Shown here one piece after another: positions 12,603-23,178 of a stretch of 64,000 bases of DNA. Both the position numbers and the translations under genes were made by a program. Under the pieces are notes generated by a model. It did not search any database. It was given only the letters and a program-made list of their open reading frames with translations, and was not told where the DNA came from. Positions within the stretch are counted from its first letter, which is position 1. Each line of letters starts with the position of its first letter. Source of the DNA: Cyanoderma ruficeps (Eukaryota > Chordata > Aves > Passeriformes > Timaliidae); NCBI GenBank assembly GCA_008694505.1, contig VZDJ01000594.1, forward strand, positions 8,375,746-8,439,745. The letters are read 5' to 3'.

Positions 12603-13769
12603 GTATAAAGTTCCTCTTCACCTTCTTAAATGGTGAAAGAAAATCATTATTCTAATGTGCTGGAGGAATGTTTATTTAAAATACATGAGTGTTTATAAGG
12701 TTTGTTGTGAAGAACACTCAAGTTCTCAGTCTCTGCATCTGAATTAAAAAGGATATTGAGCAGAAGCAACTTCAAAAAAATCTTTTCACTCTGGAACATT
12801 ATGTTACTATTTCAAAAATGCATTCCTGAGTCCTATTTCTAGAGATGGTGCAAAACTTCTGCTAAATGCAGCTTCAGATTTTAACTATCAGGCTTACTTA
12901 ACCATGGATTAAAGTAAACCTTTTAAAATGTTTTTGAAGTCCTTAGTATTTGAAAAAGCTTTCTGGGAGCTAGGTGTCCTGGCTTTAATGTTAGCATTGT
13001 AGTGGTAGCAGGTAAGGAAGACATGATTTCTGCAATCTGAGAACTAGCTGCAAATGATTTGGCTTTGAATCTTCTCACATGATGTCAACCCCACAGCAAA
13101 CACTCAAGTACCTACAAACTGCCCGTGACTGGGCACACACTGCCTTTGTGACAGGGACTTCTCCTTTTATTACTGAATACTGACATTTCTTCACATCACT
13201 ACTGAGAATTAGTGGAAATCACTTTTATTATTTTAGATGTAGAACAGCCTATCTGCAGTGTTTGAGAGAGTTGTTTAGTCTGTTGTCACTGTGTGCTCTG
13301 AATTCAGACCTTCCTCTCTCCTCCAGTCCCCCCTGAGATCCAGCCTAGGGGTCAGTCTTCTATATTAAATGCAATTTTCTGCAATTGTTAATGATGATTT
13401 ATTGCATGAGCTCTCAACTGCACAGCAGTTATAGTACTGTTACTTGCCCTTAAAGCTATTCCTACCCGTATTCTCTAAGGACAAATCTCCAAGATTCCTT
13501 TTAGGGCAGCTTTAAAGTCCCTTTGTTTTGCTCTTAATATAAGCTTGGATTGAGCCAGTAAAGTGCCAAGTAAATGATTAATTTTAGTACGAATGCAAGT
13601 TACTTCCAAAATTAAAGTCTGACTTATTTTCAGATTAAAAACTTATACCCTGCAAGTTCAAAATAACTTTCCTTGCCTGTGGTTGCTTTCCTTGAAATTA
13701 GTTAGGTTAGTGGTGATATTCAAGCTTGGGATTTTCTTCTGATTTGTAAACTGTGTTTGTAAACTCCAG
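12603..13769 (+). other. MYLK: MYLK intron (1167 bp)
   Basis: Separates two Ig domains. AT-rich, with no repeat, RNA gene or extra exon that I can recognise. It ends in CTCCAG. Confidence 0.9.
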
Positions 13770-14016
13770 AACCTCAGGATGGTATTCAGCCCTGGTTCAT
13801 TAGCAAACCGAGATCAGTGACAGCAGCTCCTGGGCAAAATGTCCTGATATCCTGTGCCATTGCTGGAGATCCTTTCCCCACTGTCCACTGGTTTAAAGAT
13901 GGGAAAGAAATAACGCCGGGAACAGCGTGTGAAATCCTGCAGAATGAAGACATCTTCACACTGGTCTTGAGGAATGTGCAGTCTCGTCATGCAGGGCAAT
14001 ATGAAATTCAGCTCAG
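13770..14016 (+). CDS. MYLK: MYLK exon: second Ig domain, most of it
   Basis: Encodes EPQDGIQPWFISKPRS and the A to F strands of the next Ig domain. VLISCAIAGDPFPTVHW gives the B-strand Cys and core Trp; HAGQYEIQLR is the F strand, where the usual Cys is replaced by Ile (YEI). Phase 1 in; the exon leaves after two bases of an Arg codon. The donor is GTATGT; without splicing the frame stops within 13 codons. It matches the human segment closely (ISCAIAGDPFPTVHW is identical there). Confidence 0.95.
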
Positions 14017-14861
14017 GTATGTTTGCTGTGAAAAAGAACGTTCTTCCCTTTGACCAATTAGTTCTGTTTACCCTCAAGTTAAAATTCCCGCTTGAAGAAG
14101 ACAGGACTTCCATCCTATTCAAGTGAAGCTTTAGGGTACTAAAGGAACAGAATATTTCTAAGGGATAAAAAAGAACTAATAAAACTCCAAGAGAAGAGAG
14201 GAAACATAAGAAGAGTCAGAAAAAAAGGACAAAGCAGTATGTTTTCTTTTTGTGATTCTGTAAAACAAAGCTTTCTGGCAGCAATATGGGAAGCATTTTC
14301 TAGCAAGGAAAACCACAATCAATGTCCTGAGTTTTGGAGCTAATGTTTATCATGTTCAGCATCTCTCCAGGTATTTGTAACAATGCCTCTTTCCATAGGA
14401 ACAACCTGTCTAGGGAGAGTTGTTACACAAGATCCATACCTTTAAGGGGAAAAGTGTTTCCTGGCCATGTTTGAAATGTCTCAATCTTATGTGCCAGTTG
14501 TAGTCTCCTTTTGCTGATGTACCTTTGAAATGAGGCACCTTGACACTTTGAACATCTTGTCATCCTACAAAATCTAAAAGACTTGTTTTGAATTTAATTT
14601 TATTTTATTCTGGTAGAATAACTGCCCTTTAAATGAAGAGTTAGATTTGTTGGCTCTTTACTTGTAGCAACTTCCACAGCACTTTCCACCTCCAGTGGTG
14701 AAGATTATATATCCCCTTATATACATGTGGTTGTAGAAAACATAGTGTAAAACCTTAAAGTGATGTTACCAGTCCATGCTATTTACAGTGCATAGATGTA
14801 GTTGCTTTACTTGACTAGTCTTTTTGCCTTTCTTTATTAAAATTACTTCTGTTGCATCGAG

Positions 14862-15258
14862 TAGCAGCAGTGTTCATCGTGTCCAGGGAGGTGCAGGCGC
14901 CGGCAGGGAAACAGACAGACAAGTCTCTTTTGTTAAACACAAGAGTCCATTTTATTTCCCTCCCGCCCCCCGAGCCGGGGAAGGGAGGAGAAGGCAAAGA
15001 GAGCTAAGGCCAAGAGGCCAGAGAGGGAACCCCATCCCCATCTCCCCTTAAGCAGAGGGTCTGGGGACAAAGGGCAGGTGAGGGCATTGACCTGAAGCCA
15101 ATGGAGACACACTGAGGGGGAAGGAACCACAAGGCCAAGATCGTTGGGGAGGGGCAGAACCGACCAAACTGTTGTGTCCAGAACACTTTGGAAGTACTCC
15201 CTCAGGCAGGAGGGGTACCTAGGGTCTGTCCTGCCAAGGCCAGACCCCGGCTCTTACA
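14862..15258 (-). mobile_element. Probable solo LTR of an endogenous retrovirus, - orientation
   Basis: A block clearly richer in G+C and CpG than the intron around it. Read on the minus strand it begins TGTAAGAGCCGGGG, has a polyadenylation signal AATAAA (14951-14956) followed by GT-rich sequence, and ends near 14862. Flanks TCGAG (14857-14861) and TTGAG (15259-15263) could be a 5-base target duplication altered by one CpG-type change. The inner end is TA and not the usual CA. No viral gene is present. Exact ends and family are uncertain. Confidence 0.5.
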
Positions 15259-18060
15259 TTGAGTGACTGAAGGGACTCCACATCATCATCATGGACATTT
15301 GAGTCCATTGCACTGAAAGAAAATTATTTGATTTACTCCACACACTATCTTTTTAGTCCAGGTGCACTAGTCTGAATTGTCCTTTGCCTACTTGCAAATA
15401 TGTCATACTTCTTAATACAAGGAGGGACGGAATTTCTTAATAAATTTAACCTATTTGGCTTGCAAACAATGAGTTTAATTTTTTATAGTTACAGGGTTTT
15501 TTCCAAGCAGTGTGTCCCAAATGATGGATATGGCACTATGTAGATGCCTCCTAGCTCGAAGGTATGTTCTTATAGACTATCACAGGCAGACACAAACTAG
15601 CTTCAGTATATTTTAGTATTTAAAATCAAATGAGGCACTCACTTTTCACCAGAAAAGGGTGTTTTAGAAAATCATAGCTGTTGAATATCAAAATTTCCTA
15701 TAATGAAGTTTTTCCACACTTGATTTCAAGTCTTATTAATAACATCTATGTAGGGAGAGCCACATGTTCTATGACCTTCCTGCAAATCAGCTCTTCAGTA
15801 TATTGTAGCTGCAATAAGTTGTGAACTGGCTCATTTCAGAACTGGCTTGTTTGCAGTTGGCCCAGGTCATCTGGAACATTCCGAATGCTCATTTGAGCAG
15901 GTCATGCCTACAGAAATCCTTGCATTGATTTTTCTTTGGGATCAAGGGTGTTTCTAACACTCGGTACCTCTGGCAGGATTAGAAATGCCCGTTCAATTTC
16001 ATTCAGGTCACCAACCTTGACAGGAGAGAGCAGAAACTGTGAGAATTGCTACCTTCTGCTGGTACATTTCCACACTTCAGTGTGTGTGCCCTGGGCATGG
16101 GCATCTTCTCTTATGATATGCTGGTGGTTTCACTTGAACTGGAAAGAGAATGAGATATTTCAGCAAAACTTCAGCGGTGAAAGAATGAAAGGGGACAAAG
16201 GAGAGCCAGGAGAGCTTTGTGGAGGGTTTTGTTGAGACTGATGCAGGAAGTTGACTGCATTGATCAGGGGTAGCTGATGATCCCTTAGGCCAAATTCATC
16301 ACTGGAGCCCTTTTTTCAAAGTGAAAGTCTGACATTATCATAATTCTAGAAAATACACTTAGAAAATAAATTATTTCAGATCATGGGAGTAATTTTTTGG
16401 GGGAAGGAGAAAAAGTAAAGTTGTAGCTAGAAAACAACACTGCAGATTACATGCTAGTTGCAGCTATTCCCTAATCCTTTCACAGGAAAAATAGCTGGGG
16501 ATCCCACAAAGATCAGTGCATTCATGTTGGCTTTTTGTAATCCATAATGAGTAATGCTGTGCTGCAATTAGGGCAAAGGGAATGCTGATACCTCATTTTA
16601 CCCTGCTGTCATTTGTAAAATTCCAGTTAATGTTCAGGAAACAGAAAGTCATATGTTTTTAGGCACTGGCTGTGTACTGTGAGTAACAGAGAAACAGCCT
16701 CAGGCATATCCAGGGAGCCAAAAGTCAGCTCTGTAACTACAAGTTTGCAATAGTGTTGCAGTAATCTTCAGCACTAAATAGTCTTGACTAAATAGCTGTT
16801 GAACTGGCTGCATTTGTCTTGAATACTTGATTGAGAATTGTTTATATATTCAGAAACAGTTTTAACAGTACCTGAGAGGAAGAGAGCTGTGTTTTGTGTC
16901 TTTCTCTCAAAAACTCCTACAAAGTCCATTAAAAAAATGTGGAATAACTGAGAAAACATAAGTCAATTCACTAAAGAGTTTACAGAGTTGTCAGTAGGCT
17001 ATTTTTAAACATAATCATTTTCATTTCAAATAAAATGTGTAGCTCCTTTTCACATATTAATTTTAGAAGCAGATTGCATAGCTGCTCTTAGGAAGTCACT
17101 CCTTCTCCGACTATTAATTTAGTCTGGGCATAGTTTCCTACTAGTGTTAATTATTTTCCAATTTCCTTCTCCATTATTCTTAAGCTCTAAATTCTATCCT
17201 AATACCTCCACAATTCTCCTTTTGTCTTGGCTGCTCATAAATTAAAAGTCTGGTCTTAAAAGTGTGGGTTTAACAAAAGATCTGTTTGACTCTTGCTGGT
17301 TCTTTCTCCTTTAGTCAGAGTGAGCTGACAAGGACGTGGAGCCCAGTGTGATCCTGGTGTGATCCATCCATGATTGCTCGTTGGCTTTCTGTTTTACCAT
17401 CCCTAAGCATTATTTAGAACACATCTTTGCTTTGCCTCTTACTATTTAGCAGACAGCTAAGTCTGGCTTTTAGAAGAGTGGTCAATGTAGCCTCTCCTGG
17501 TCCTTTTTTTAAACCTACACAGGCCTATCATTCCTCTACATTTGCATTTTTCATTTTAATTGTCCTAATAATGTTCCATTGAGCCTGTTATGTCTCGGGC
17601 TCAGAGGAATAGTGTTGCACAAATGCTAAAAGAACAGATTTAGCCACTACTGCAGTCCATCTATTAAAATTTAGACATTTTACAGCCTGAAAAATGCTTA
17701 ATATGGAAAATAAAAATTCTTTTCCTTACTCATAAAAACAAAGATATCTATTTCCCCTCCCATCCTTTGCATCCTTCCAGTGATGCGGGCTCTGGTATTC
17801 TGTTATCCCAATATGACTTTCCATGTTCTTTCACTCAATGTGTACATCATAAATGAAGAGATAAACAAAAAACCTGTGAGAACTGGACACAGACTTTGTT
17901 TTCTGAGCAAAACCTTTGTCTTTATAGCAATACAGCCAACATGAGAGAGCTCAGAGTCATCCTGCAGTTCCTTAAACAAATCATCTGCTTTGATAACCTT
18001 CGTCTTCTCAGACATTAAGTGTTTTTTTCTCCCCCACTCCCACCCCAACCTTCAAGTGAG

Positions 18061-18128
18061 GTAAATCAGTGCATCCTCTTTGAAGCCAGCGGAGCTGTTC
18101 TGCTTTATACCAGATAGAGTGATCCAGT
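18061..18128 (+). repeat. Possible ancient amniote palindromic repeat
   Basis: GTAAATCAG ... TTGAAGCCAGCGGAGCTG ... CTGCTTTATACCAG resembles an old interspersed element of reptile and bird genomes whose arms contain GTAAATCA and TGATTTACACCAG around a TTGAAGTCAATGGAG centre. Recognition is from memory and the copy is degraded. Confidence 0.35.
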
Positions 18129-21100
18129 ACATTAGTTGCTTTCTTTGGGGCTAAAGCTTTGTGGAGTCTGGACTATCTCTCCATTTAACTCACAGAAAAG
18201 TTGCAAAACCTGCTTCTGAGGATTTGCTGTTACCTGCACTGAAGCATCAGCCATAAATAGGAATCGACTTCTTTGCCCCTTTCAGTTGATTCTTGAAAAA
18301 AAAGTCATTTACTCTGCAATATTTATTTCACACTTGGTAGGCTGGTAGGAAATTTCAGAATGTCCCCCCAGTATAATTACAACTGCGCTTTCTTCCTGTT
18401 CCTCCAGGGAGTGCTTCCTAGGGACATGCAGACAATAAGTCTCATCTAAGGTTCAGTGAAAATATTTGAGTAGGTTCTGCCAAGAAACTAGTATTTCAAG
18501 ATATTTTGAACATAAAAGCCATTCCAGGGAAAACTGATCCCACAATAGGACACAGAGCTATTTTTAAAATTGCCTCGGGCTTTGCAGCTGGAGTTTTATT
18601 TGTTTTTGGTGGGCTTTTTTATTAATATTCCTTGGCATTTTAAAGATAAGTCCTGTGCATGAGCATTCTACAGAACAGTCCTGCAGAAGTCAACACTTCC
18701 AGGCACTTCTTCAGAGCAAAGCTACTAAGCATAGGTTTTATCCATGTCTATCATTATTCCACAATAACAGAACCACTAAGATCTGTCTGTGTCTAGGGTT
18801 TTATTGATAAAATGACAACACAGAGAACCTCAAGCTGCACAAGTAATATTGGTATTGCCAAGAGTCAAAACAGCAGAGACATGAAAGACTTGAAGAAGTG
18901 CCCATGTAATGCAAGGCTCTCTTTTTTTCTAATGGCCCCTATGCATCTTTGCCTTGCCTAGATTCTGAAATTGCATACATGTAAAAAATATTTACCAAGG
19001 TTCCAGAATTATTCTTGATTGAAACTGGTATCTAAATCACCCAATCCTTCTTAATTTTTCTTGGCTTGTTTGTCTTTGTCCATTCTGTGATCTCCAAGGT
19101 GGGTCAGTGTTTTTAACTTCACCTTTTTAGACTCTGCCACTGGATTCAGAAGACAAAAGTATGTTCTCCCTGCTACTAAAATCATCAGTTTGATTTCACT
19201 GGGAGCAGGCCTTACCCTGGGAAGGCCACACTTTTGAACAGACACAGACTCAAGGTTTGTATCCAGTAGTCTGGTTTTCAGCTATTCGCTTGAATCAGAA
19301 GTCATAATTCAGATCAAAAAACCACCTTGTGAATCATTTTTCCATCTAGGTACTTGTATGTCCCACTGTTGCCATAATTTGTAAGTGCTTCCCAAGGTTT
19401 TAAAAATAGAAAGAACAAAATGCTCTCCTACTTTCTTACCCCCTCCTTTATTTTCCAAACCCTGTGAAAAATAGCTTACTTTAGAAGGATTTACTTTGCC
19501 TGCCTTATTTGCTTCTTCGCATATGCAAAGAATTTGCAGAGGGAAAGATGCCTTGCAGAAACTGGTCCTGCAGAAATGAAAATCCTGACCATTCTTCACA
19601 GTGGTCAGGACCACATTCAGGATCTCTGAATTCCTCTCCTGGGACAGTGCTGTCTCTGTCACTTCAACCTCTCCCACTGGTGACACAATTCTTGTGGACA
19701 AATATTTTTGCCAGACAATCATGACAGAAGTTGAGCAGGGGTGCCTCAACATTTAATGTACTCTGCAAAATTGTCTATACTTCAGCATGCATGGCTTGTC
19801 CTTTGTCAGCTTTGGATTGGTTTAAAGTTCTGGACATGAGGGCTCTTTAGGTAAACTGACAGCCTGTTAAAGCCCTGCAGCACTGGTGAATGAGCAGTTC
19901 CAGAGTGTGTCCGCTTTCCTTAAAAACTTTGGAGAAGAACAGAAAAAAATCTCATGAGTTCTAATAGTGGCAAAAGGCGCCAGTTTAAAATGCATTCTAT
20001 GAAAAAGAACAGGTTTTCAGCAATGTTGCTACCCTGCCATAATTTTATGCCAGTCAGTATGTTGGGAGGAGGAGACATGTCATTCTTTTTATTTATCTTT
20101 CCATTTGTCTTGCCTTCTTTCTATTTCTCTTGCTTCCAAATGGGGGCCACACATAAGAGTAGAATGGCAGGTCTCCAGTTCAGGGCTGAGTTAAATACTC
20201 TCTGCATTGACTTGGATCTTCTACTACCCTTTGGACAGTTTCTGTTTGGTACTCAGATGTTATCTAGTTTTTTATATTGAAGGAAATGAGGGTTGTGGCT
20301 TTCAGTGCTGTCCTCATGGATTGCTTTCAACAGCAGTTTGTAGTGTACGTATTCTGACTTGCTGGATATAAAAGGGTTAAAAACATTTCTCTGGTTTCTT
20401 GTTGTTAGTGGTCCTAAAGTCAAGATATGTTCCTATCAGCACGGCCTTTACTTTGCAATCCAGATACTGTGATCAAACCTGCAAATTTCTTTCTAGCTTT
20501 CATAGTAGGCTGATCCACTGTTTCTTTTTCTGAAGCATTAGAAATCAAGGGAAATCCATCTCAGAATGTGATGGCACTAATTCCTCTTAAAAAGACAAAG
20601 CTTTGTGCTGAATCTGTGATTCTGTGATTTGTGTTAATTATCTTGACTTCACTGCAAGTTAAAAATGGGTGAAATTATAGGGGTTTTTTCATCCAAACAA
20701 AACCATATCTAGGAAAGTATTTCCATGCTCTATTTAAAAAACAGGCCAGACAATATATTTATGGCAAGCTAACAGTCCTGAGTCCATGTTTTAAACTTCA
20801 GGGCTAAGTGGACTTGAAGGTGCTCTTATCTAGCAAGTTCAAAGCAGAACACAGCTGGGAAAACCTGCCTCTCTTGCCTTCCTCCCCTCCAACACATGTG
20901 TTTTCCTCATGTCCAGGAAGTGTTTTCAGTAGCAAAAATTATTTTTGTTCAAAAAAGACAAATAATCCAGGACAAGCTTATACCTAAACTGGAGAGGACA
21001 AAAGTGTTTTCACTAATAAAAGATATCTCTAGCCCTTAATCAATTCAAGTCTGGATTTTTAATAGCAGTCAGGGGAGTGGTGGCAATAGTTACACAACTG

Positions 21101-21174
21101 CTACCCTGGGGGAGTTAAATTTTGCTTTTGGCATCTCCTGTGTTAATCAGAGAAGAGCTGTTTGGGGCTGGAAG

Positions 21175-21400
21175 AATGATATATATCTGCGGGAGGGAGG
21201 GAGCTGCAGGGGAGCGGGGAGCACTTTAAATGAATTCATTAATGGGAGCCCTTTGCAGAAGGCATCCGTGGTATTCCTCTGCAAAAGGAAGAATAAGTAC
21301 TCAACACCATATATGGTGACACTTTTATGTTTTTTAATATAAACATGTACAGGCTGGAGCAATCCGTGCAGATGGGTTTGCTGATTGGTTGGGCCAGAGG
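21175..21400 (+). promoter_or_regulatory. MYLK: Candidate internal promoter for short MLCK
   Basis: A cluster in the intron 450-680 bases before the exon at 21853. In order: a G-rich stretch (GGGAGGGAGGGAGC, about 21191-21220) that could bind Sp1/KLF factors, a perfect CArG box (21307-21316), an AATATAAA TATA-like run (21336-21343), an E-box CAGATG (21369-21374) and an NF-Y type CTGATTGGTTGG (21381-21392). Mouse Mylk short isoform is known to use a CArG-dependent promoter inside the gene. The start site cannot be placed from sequence alone. Confidence 0.5.
21307..21316. promoter_or_regulatory. CArG box (SRF site), perfect consensus
   Basis: CCATATATGG fits CC(A/T)6GG on both strands. SRF bound here with myocardin-family coactivators would be expected to drive smooth-muscle expression. 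It is 546 bases before the exon at 21853 and about 1.26 kb before the short-isoform ATG. Perfect CArG boxes also occur by chance at a rate of a few per 64 kb in sequence this AT-rich, so position is the main argument. Confidence 0.65.
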
Positions 21401-21852
21401 GGAGGGAAGGAAATGAGACCCTGTTTTTAATATCTTAACATTAGAAAACTTAAGAGCTTGGGTTTGAATAAATAAACAGTAGGCAGAGTTGGAAAGATTT
21501 TCAGCTTTGCAAAATAGCCCTTTCCTCTGTCTTGATTTTCCAGCTTTTGTATTTATTTTCCTTTAGCTTGTTTGTTTGCAGCTGCTTCATTCTGTAATTT
21601 GCTTTGATTTTTCTTCAGGGAGTATGTTGTTCCCCAGTGCAGATAGCAACAGATCAGTAAAAGCTGTGTGAGATAGCTTGGCTCCAAAATGAGGGGACCA
21701 AATCCACTCAGTCAATCCCCACAGTGCTGGGCATGGAAAAGGGGAATGCCACACTGGGTTTGAGCTGCTTTAGTGCAATACACAATCACTTAGCTCAGGC
21801 AAGTTACAGAGGAAGAAACCCCTGTTTTTCTGATTTCACTTAAATATTTCAG

Positions 21853-21933
21853 GAACCAAGTTGGAGAATGCAGCTGCCAGGTGTCTCTGATGCTGCGGGA
21901 GAGTTCAGCTTCCACAGCAGAAACGCTCAGAGA
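21853..21933 (+). CDS. MYLK: MYLK exon: last Ig strand and linker
   Basis: An 81-base exon, entered and left after codon position 2, so it could be skipped without changing frame. It encodes NQVGECSCQVSLML, the G strand that closes the second Ig domain, then a Ser/Thr-rich linker (RESSASTAETLR). Human has NRVGECSCQVSLML here. Donor GTGAGT. It lies between the two CArG boxes near the proposed internal promoter, so it may be either the last exon used only by long MLCK or 5' leader of a short transcript. Confidence 0.92.
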
Positions 21934-22288
21934 GTGAGTATTTTTCCCAGGGACTTGCATGGGTGGGTTCTATTTTTTGCTCCGTTAATTCCCTGCCCTT
22001 ACAGACCCAGGCTGGCTGCTGTTCAACCTAATCCCCAAATGTGACCTAACAAATTGTTTTCATCATACAAGCTAAGCACACTGTACCAAGCCAGAGTAGA
22101 GAGGATCTTTTTTGTTTGTGCCCTTATATGGCTCCTGAAGTCATCATTGATGCAATAAACTAATGGAGTATGCTCCTCTAATCAACCTCCCCTTCTATAA
22201 ACACATTTTGTTCCTGCTCTGAGATTGTTCCCTGACATTTTTAAACCAGCCCCTTTCCTGGCTCTCTCTTTTCTTTTTCGGATCATAG
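21934..22288 (+). other. MYLK: MYLK intron (355 bp) with CArG box
   Basis: A short intron directly before the large DFRxxL exon. It holds a perfect CArG box at 22122-22131 and, 16 bases after it, TGATGCAAT (22148-22156), which is the C/EBP-ATF composite core. It ends in CATAG. Confidence 0.85.
22122..22131. promoter_or_regulatory. CArG box (SRF site), perfect consensus
   Basis: CCTTATATGG, whose reverse complement CCATATAAGG is a high-affinity SRF form found in many muscle promoters. It lies 157 bases upstream of the large DFRxxL exon and 450 bases upstream of the short-isoform ATG, in a 355-base intron. If the short transcript starts inside this intron or runs through the 22289 exon, this is the better placed of the two CArG boxes. 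Confidence 0.65.
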
Positions 22289-23178
22289 TGGGAGGGAATC
22301 AGCCAGCTCTGGAGAGCAAAGAGATGGTGGAGATCATGGTAAACTAACATTTGGTAGAGCAAGTGGCTTCAAAAAGAACAGCAGTGTAACCAGAGTAGCT
22401 GAGGAAGAGCAGGAAGACGTCCGAGGTGTGCTGAAGAGGCGAGTGGAAACTCGGGAGCACACAGAGGAGAGCCTGAGGCAGCAGGAAGCTGAACAACTCG
22501 ATTTCCGTGATATTTTAGGCAAGAAAGTCAGCACCAAAAGTTTTTCTGAGGAGGAACTGAAAGAAATCCCAGCCGAGCAAATGGACTTCCGAGCGAACCT
22601 GCAGCGGCAGGTCAAACCCAAGACCTTGTCAGAGGAGGAGAGGAAAGTCCATGCTCCCCAGCAGGTGGACTTCCGTTCTGTGCTGGGCAAGAAGGGCACC
22701 CCAAAAACCCCAGTGCCAGAGAAGGCGCCACCTCCTAAACCTGCAGTTACAGATTTCAGGTCTGTGCTGGGCTCCAAGAAGAAGCCACCTGCAGAGAATG
22801 GCAGTGCTGGCACCCCTGCACCAAATGCTCGTGCCAACTCTGAAGCCCAGAACGCGACCCCCAATTCTCAGGCCCCTGTTGCCAAACCAGCAGTGAAAAA
22901 AGAGGAGAAGAATGACAGAAACTGTGAACATGGGTGTGCAGTGGTGGATGGCGGAATAACTGGGAAAAAAACTGAAAACAAAGCACCAGCAAGCAAACCA
23001 CCAGCAAGCAAAGGAATAGCACCCTCCTTTACAGAGAAACTTCAGGATGCTCAAGTAGCTGACGGTGAAAAATTGGTTTTACAATGTCGGATTTCCTCTG
23101 ATCCCCCTGCAGCTGTCACCTGGACTCTAGACAGCAAAGCCATCAAATCATCGAAGACTATTGTCATCTCCCAAGAAG
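22289..23178 (+). CDS. MYLK: MYLK large exon: actin-binding DFRxxL repeats, linker, start of Ig domain
   Basis: The largest exon here (890 bases). It opens with a polar linker (DGRESASSGEQRDGGDHGKL), then five 28-residue units that begin DVRGVL, DFRDIL, DFRANL, DFRSVL and DFRSVL at 22416, 22500, 22584, 22668 and 22752. DFRxxL motifs bind F-actin and tether the kinase to thin filaments. ATG at 22581 (MDFRANLQRQ) is the known first residue of short smooth-muscle MLCK in chicken and mammals. A low-complexity Ala/Pro/Asn/Lys linker follows (about 22780-23020), then PSFTEKLQDAQVADGEKLVLQC begins an Ig domain with B-strand Cys and core Trp. Donor GTAAAT after codon position 1. Confidence 0.97.
22416..22835 (+). 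repeat. MYLK: Five 84-bp coding repeats (28-residue DFRxxL units)
   Basis: Asp codons that open each DxRxxL motif are exactly 84 bases apart at 22416, 22500, 22584, 22668 and 22752. Units 1 to 4 are exactly 28 residues; units 2 and 3 share EEE/K and end in xQM/xQV; unit 4 has become Pro-rich; unit 5 breaks down after SKKK. The first unit has Val in place of Phe (DVRGVL). This matches the five-copy count described for long MLCK, with three copies in the short isoform. Confidence 0.9.
22581..22583 (+). other. MYLK: Predicted start codon of short smooth-muscle MLCK isoform
   Basis: In-frame ATG whose following residues MDFRANLQRQVKPK equal the N terminus of the short isoform in chicken gizzard and mammals. 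The context has C at -3 and G at +4, so only moderately strong. The Met is the last residue of DFRxxL unit 2, so the short protein starts with an intact third unit and keeps three motifs. Use from a separate transcript is inferred from known MLCK biology and from the CArG boxes upstream. Confidence 0.85.

Larger units (their letters stand above)
14017..21852 (+). other. MYLK: MYLK intron (7.8 kb) with solo LTR and promoter-like 3' part
   Basis: Contains a GC-rich probable solo LTR (about 14862-15258), a possible ancient palindromic repeat (18061-18128), and a promoter-like cluster at about 21175-21400. An open frame of 147 codons on the minus strand (19309-19752) has no recognisable domain and is probably chance. 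Otherwise AT-rich sequence in which I see nothing. Confidence 0.8.

Noticed and set aside
19309..19752. 147-codon open frame on the minus strand
   Set aside because: No recognisable motif, no splice or promoter context; consistent with chance in intron.
22334..23054. Long open frames antisense to the DFRxxL exon
   Set aside because: Shadows of the MYLK coding exon; Ser/Leu/Cys-rich as expected for the antisense of a Lys/Glu-rich frame.
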